NCBI RefSeq assembly: GCF_000208745.1 | Contig: NC_030859.1 | Span: forward strand, 15,369,510-15,433,509 | Direction of reading: 5' to 3' | DNA from: Theobroma cacao | Lineage: Eukaryota; Streptophyta; Magnoliopsida; Malvales; Malvaceae | Length of the DNA: 64,000 bases | Shown: in pieces, positions 60,311 to 64,000 of the stretch | Layout of the letters: every line of letters begins with the position of its first letter | Numbering within the stretch: position 1 is the first letter of the stretch | Made by a program: the position numbers and the translations under genes | Notes under the pieces: model-generated | What the model saw: only the letters and a program-made list of their open reading frames with translations | What the model was told of the DNA's origin: nothing | Databases searched by the model: none

Positions 60311-61380
60311 ATCAATTTGGTCATAGATGACATTCTAAGCACCAAAATCTACACTTTAAATTGGTAATTAAAAATTTAATTTTTTCTTGAATTAAGTAAA
60401 ATTTTGCTAAGAATCAAGTATGAGGTTCGATTGGTACTTGTTAGTGTCAATCAACTAATGGCCTAGTTGATCGATACTTCCTTTTCCTTTTATCGATCAA
60501 TGGGCTAATGTTTTAAGACAAACGTGAATCGAGAAAATTTTCTAGTTTTTTTTTTTTTTACTTTTTTCACATTCATAGTGTCAATTGAATTAGGCCCGAT
60601 GAATTAGATAAGGATGAATCTGGCCTAAATTTTGAAAATTGATGAATTTGGAAAATCTAAAGTGTCAATTAACACTCACTTGTTTTCTTATAATTTTACA
60701 TTAATTTTTAACAATTATTTGATGATTTATACTTTGATTGATAATTTTTTCTAAGATTATTTATTCAGGATAATAAATTTTGGATTTTAGTTTAAACCTC
60801 AACCATTTCAATTCATTTCATTCTATCTCATATGTAAAAACACCTTCCATTTCATTTTTCTAACCACCTAAGGCATTTTGAAATCATCTCTTTTTTAATC
60901 TTAGTGCTCGCATTACCAAAAAATAGGGTATTTCCAATAGTATTTTCCATTGATAACATTATAATTTAGTGCAAACTGATTCTCTAGCAAACTCAAGAAG
61001 TTCATGTCCCTAAACCATAGAATAGATTTAGTGCTCCATTACAGTTTTCATCAGATATCCAGTATAATACAGGTACACACACCCTGAAATTAAAACGAGC
61101 AAGAGTCTACAAAGAAAGTTGAACCAGGGCTGAACCACTAAGCTCAAACACTGGCTAAGGAATATTTGCAGCAGTGCCTCAAACCAAGGCAATAGCTGAC
61201 CTTGCCTAAAAATATGGGGACTTTAAAAGAACCAAGGATATGGAATCAAGAAGCTGATCTTGAATAGTGGGTAGCAAAGATGGAATGTTGAAACAAAACC
61301 AAGTGTTTGTGAAATTAACATCCCTCAATTAGTCTCTAAAAGCATCTAAAAAGAGCCAATCAAGCAAAGAAAGCAAAAAA
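60311..61380. other. AT-rich flank upstream of the UGT fragment
   Basis: This consists of degraded repeat sequence (recurring GTGTCAAT words at about 60444, 60578 and 60661) followed by a presumably native promoter. No TATA box is placed with confidence, and there is no gene. Confidence 0.4.
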
Positions 61381-61545
61381 ATGCAAGAGACGATAGTGCT
61401 CTATCCATCGCCAGGCTTGGGCCATGTGGTGTCAATGGTGGAGCTAAGCAAACTCATCCTACAACAGCGAAACCACCAATTTTCCATCACCATCCTCCTT
61501 ACTACTGGTTTTTGGGACACCCCAAGCATAATCTCCTACATCAAT
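61381..61545 (+). pseudogene. UDP-glycosyltransferase N-terminus, cut by LTR
   Basis: Fifty-five codons (starting MQETIVLYPSPGLGHVVSMV and ending TPSIISYIN) match the start of plant family-1 UDP-glycosyltransferases, closest in style to the UGT88 group. They include the catalytic His in GLGHV (residue 15) and the TILLTT strand. These enzymes attach sugars to phenolics and other small acceptors in the cytosol, and are normally about 460-480 aa. At 61546 the gypsy LTR (TGTCACGACCC) begins and the frame runs into stop codons. The rest of the gene, if it exists, lies beyond the window on the far side of the insertion. The short ORF following at 61585 is LTR sequence. Confidence 0.85.
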
Positions 61546-64000
61546 TGTCACGACCCGGTACTCTCTTCGAGCCCGTGCTAACCGTTGCGATGTCTTGATA
61601 GACATACCTTACCCGGAATGTCAACCGAAACCTTGCAAGGCTCTAGCATCGATTTTTCGCCTCCCCTGTCAGCAACAGTTACTAAATATCATGTTTTAAA
61701 GGAATATAGACTATTTTCAAATCAAAGACAATCAAAAAGTAATTTCTATTGCACAGGGGTATTTTGGTCATTTTTACCTAAAAATTTTGAAACTTGCTAA
61801 AAATATAATATATAAATGACAAATATACATTTCATATCTAAAAAAAAATTTAGGTATCTAAATCATCAATTTAAAGTGAATTTTTATCTAATAGAACTAA
61901 ATAAAAATATTAGATAAAATATTACATTTTCATATAAAACAATATTTATAAAATTCTACGTAAACAATTACTGTAGTGTAATAACAAAATAAATTCGTAA
62001 ACATAATAGCACACAGCGCCAAGGTATACAAAAATATTTTACAATGACATGTGAGCTCCAAAATAACAAAAATAAACAGGACTGTAGATCTACGATTTCT
62101 AAGGGTTCAAATCCAAAAGCAAACCTTCGACAAAATCGACTGTTTACAAACTGCTTTGAACCTGAAATGAGTGAAAAGAAAGGGGTGAGTTTTTATAAAC
62201 CTAGTGAGTAAGCAAAGTTCATCTATAACATCTAAAGCCGAGTAAATAGAGACAATTAAAACATCTCTTCATAATATGATTCATAACATTAAAACTCATT
62301 TCAACCATATAAACAATTACATTTCATAAAAAATAATCAGTAAGGCTTATGACTCTCTTAAAACTTGGCTCGTGCCAAAACTTGTACTCAGTGACACCTT
62401 GCACCGGGCATCCAACCGAGTCCGCCAAGTCTGTTAAATTAACATATACACATAAAACATGTTTTTACATTTAAAAACATAGTCGTTCCTTGGCGTTAGC
62501 TGAGTTTCACCCTCACGTGGTGGTTCGGCGTGAAGTGAACTCTAAACTACCTTAGGAGATACCTTCCGCGCCTCTCATACTAAGGCAAAATATAACAGGG
62601 TTTACCGTTCTTCTCTAATAGGCTGGTCCACGGAAACCCGCCCACTACAGTAAGCTAATCACTTATCCCACCAAATCAATAAAAATTTCAGCAACATGAC
62701 ATGGCTAATATGATATTACCCAGTCTGTCAAGGTAAAGCAAAACAATTCATATATTCCACATAAACACAAATCCAACCATTCATGCCATCACATTGTCAT
62801 AAGCCATCAATTCAAACCATATGTCAAAACATATATATAACACAAGTACATAGGCTCCACTTACTCAATTTCCAAAACTAGGATTCAATTTCAAACCAAA
62901 TTATGAATCTCATTTCATTTAACGAACACTTCAGTTATAAAACATAATAGTTTACAATTTAAATTTATTATTCTTTAAAATCATAAAAACGAGTATAAAC
63001 TACTTTAGATAGTTAAGATGATCATCTGTTTACTTACTATAACAGGAGTACTCCTACTCCTAGTCCTTGGGTACGATATCCTTATGCTTACCAGAGGGCT
63101 CACCACCTATACATAATACATAACAAGTAATTCAATATATTTGTGCCAAACTGTTATAAAACTATTTCAGGCTTTATAAATGTATGAAATTGAATGAGAA
63201 GTGTTCGAATAATCACTTAAAGATGGTGTTCTACATATGTTCAATTGTTGTTGGACTGAAATGGTATTCGACCTAACTCGCACTATACATTGTTTAATTA
63301 GCCAAAACATCCAATTCAACTCCAAATAGATTCATTGCACTTTCGGTGCTCCAATAAGTTCGTATACCTCATTAGAAATCAATTCTAAGTCCATTTACTA
63401 TAATTTTCTCATTATAATTCAAGCCGTTTACTAAAGGAACTATACTTTTCGATAACCGTTTTCGATATCCGACATCACGAATCATCAAATACGAACTAGA
63501 TAACATGAAATATGACAAAATTCATCTTCAAAATATTCCCTATAGAATTCGGCCAATTAGGGTTTGATGAAGAACATGTTATTTTCTTGCTTGTTTTTCA
63601 TACCGAATATCACAAAACAGTAAAAACACCTAGATAGCTTGAAATCTATCAAAAACCATAATCAAATCCTTCCCCCTTGATTCGGTCAGCATGCTTCCTT
63701 CAGGAAAACTTGAGTTTCAACCATAGAAAATGAAAAAGAAAGCATGGGTAAGGTAGATCTTAAGCTAAATCGCGAAATCTTACTTCCGATCGCTTTGTTT
63801 TTCGGAAATCCAATAAATTTCTCTTGAATTTTTCCTCCTTAGGGTTTTTCTATTCTTTCCCCCTTTATTCTTTGGCTTGAACAGCAATGAGAGAGTGAAT
63901 GGGAGAGTTTATGTTGAGTTTATAAAGGAAATTATAAAATAATAAAAACTTGACACATGGCAACATATAATTGGTTCACATTTAAAACTTAACTAATAAG
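61546..64000 (-). mobile_element. Long gypsy-type LTR, minus orientation (partial)
   Basis: It starts TGTCACGACCC at 61546, inside the UGT coding sequence, and continues without coding potential for 2455 bp to the window edge. On the minus strand a TATA-like TTTATAAA (63919-63926) is followed by a leader-like sequence ('ctctcccattcactctctc', 'aaccctaagga'), so transcription would run leftwards. The length, TGTCACGACCC terminus and absence of ORFs suit the long LTRs of Tekay/Del-type gypsy elements. The other end and target duplication are outside the window. Confidence 0.75.

Noticed and set aside
61585..61800. 71-codon ORF after the UGT fragment
   Set aside because: It lies inside the LTR and has no similarity to the glycosyltransferase family.
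62101..62120. GGGTTCAAATCC resembles a tRNA T-loop
   Set aside because: There is no D-arm, anticodon arm or acceptor stem at the right distance upstream; it lies inside LTR sequence.

Overview
The window is nuclear DNA from a eudicot plant. The genes carry GT-AG introns, long AT-rich introns and spacers, and plant-type proteins, surrounded by Ty1/copia, Ty3/gypsy, LINE, TRIM and MITE remnants. A rosid or malvid such as a Theobroma or Gossypium relative is plausible, but the species cannot be fixed from the sequence alone. There are no operons, CRISPR arrays or rRNA genes, and no tRNA gene that I can support.

Layout. 1-8990 is a nested retrotransposon block: a gypsy-type LTR end, the 3' part of a Sirevirus-like copia element (RNase H end of pol, a broken third ORF, polypurine tract and 3' LTR), and a minus-strand Ty3/gypsy element (LTR, PBS, gag, zinc knuckle, protease) whose gag is split by a further 1.7 kb insertion with a 9-bp target duplication. 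8991-16700 is AT-rich spacer with tandem repeats, an assembly gap (14740-15257) and a copy of a 0.9 kb repeat. Six intact protein genes follow: a mitochondrial carrier (16736-22971, +), a glutaredoxin-like Cys-rich protein (24688-25827, +, one exon), an alpha-solenoid (HEAT/ARM-like) protein of about 830 aa (31290-35259, -), a HAD-family pyrimidine/m7GMP-type 5'-nucleotidase (36637-43818, +), the Rab geranylgeranyltransferase beta subunit (47540-49896, +), and a small Gln-rich coiled-coil protein of unknown function (51525-56972, -). 57780-60310 holds decayed copia and gypsy pol/gag pieces. A UDP-glycosyltransferase gene starts at 61381 but is cut after codon 55 by a long gypsy-type LTR that runs off the window.

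The genes are independent housekeeping or metabolic units and do not form a pathway. The most distinctive features are: paired palindromic decamers at 20-21-bp spacing in and near the Sirevirus LTR; a solo LTR with intact target duplication in a carrier intron whose parent family is also in the window; a repeat shared by the upstream regions of two genes; a GC-AG intron; a tandem duplication of a terminal exon; and the LTR-disrupted UGT. All exon models were built by eye from splice consensus and reading-frame continuity, without transcript data.
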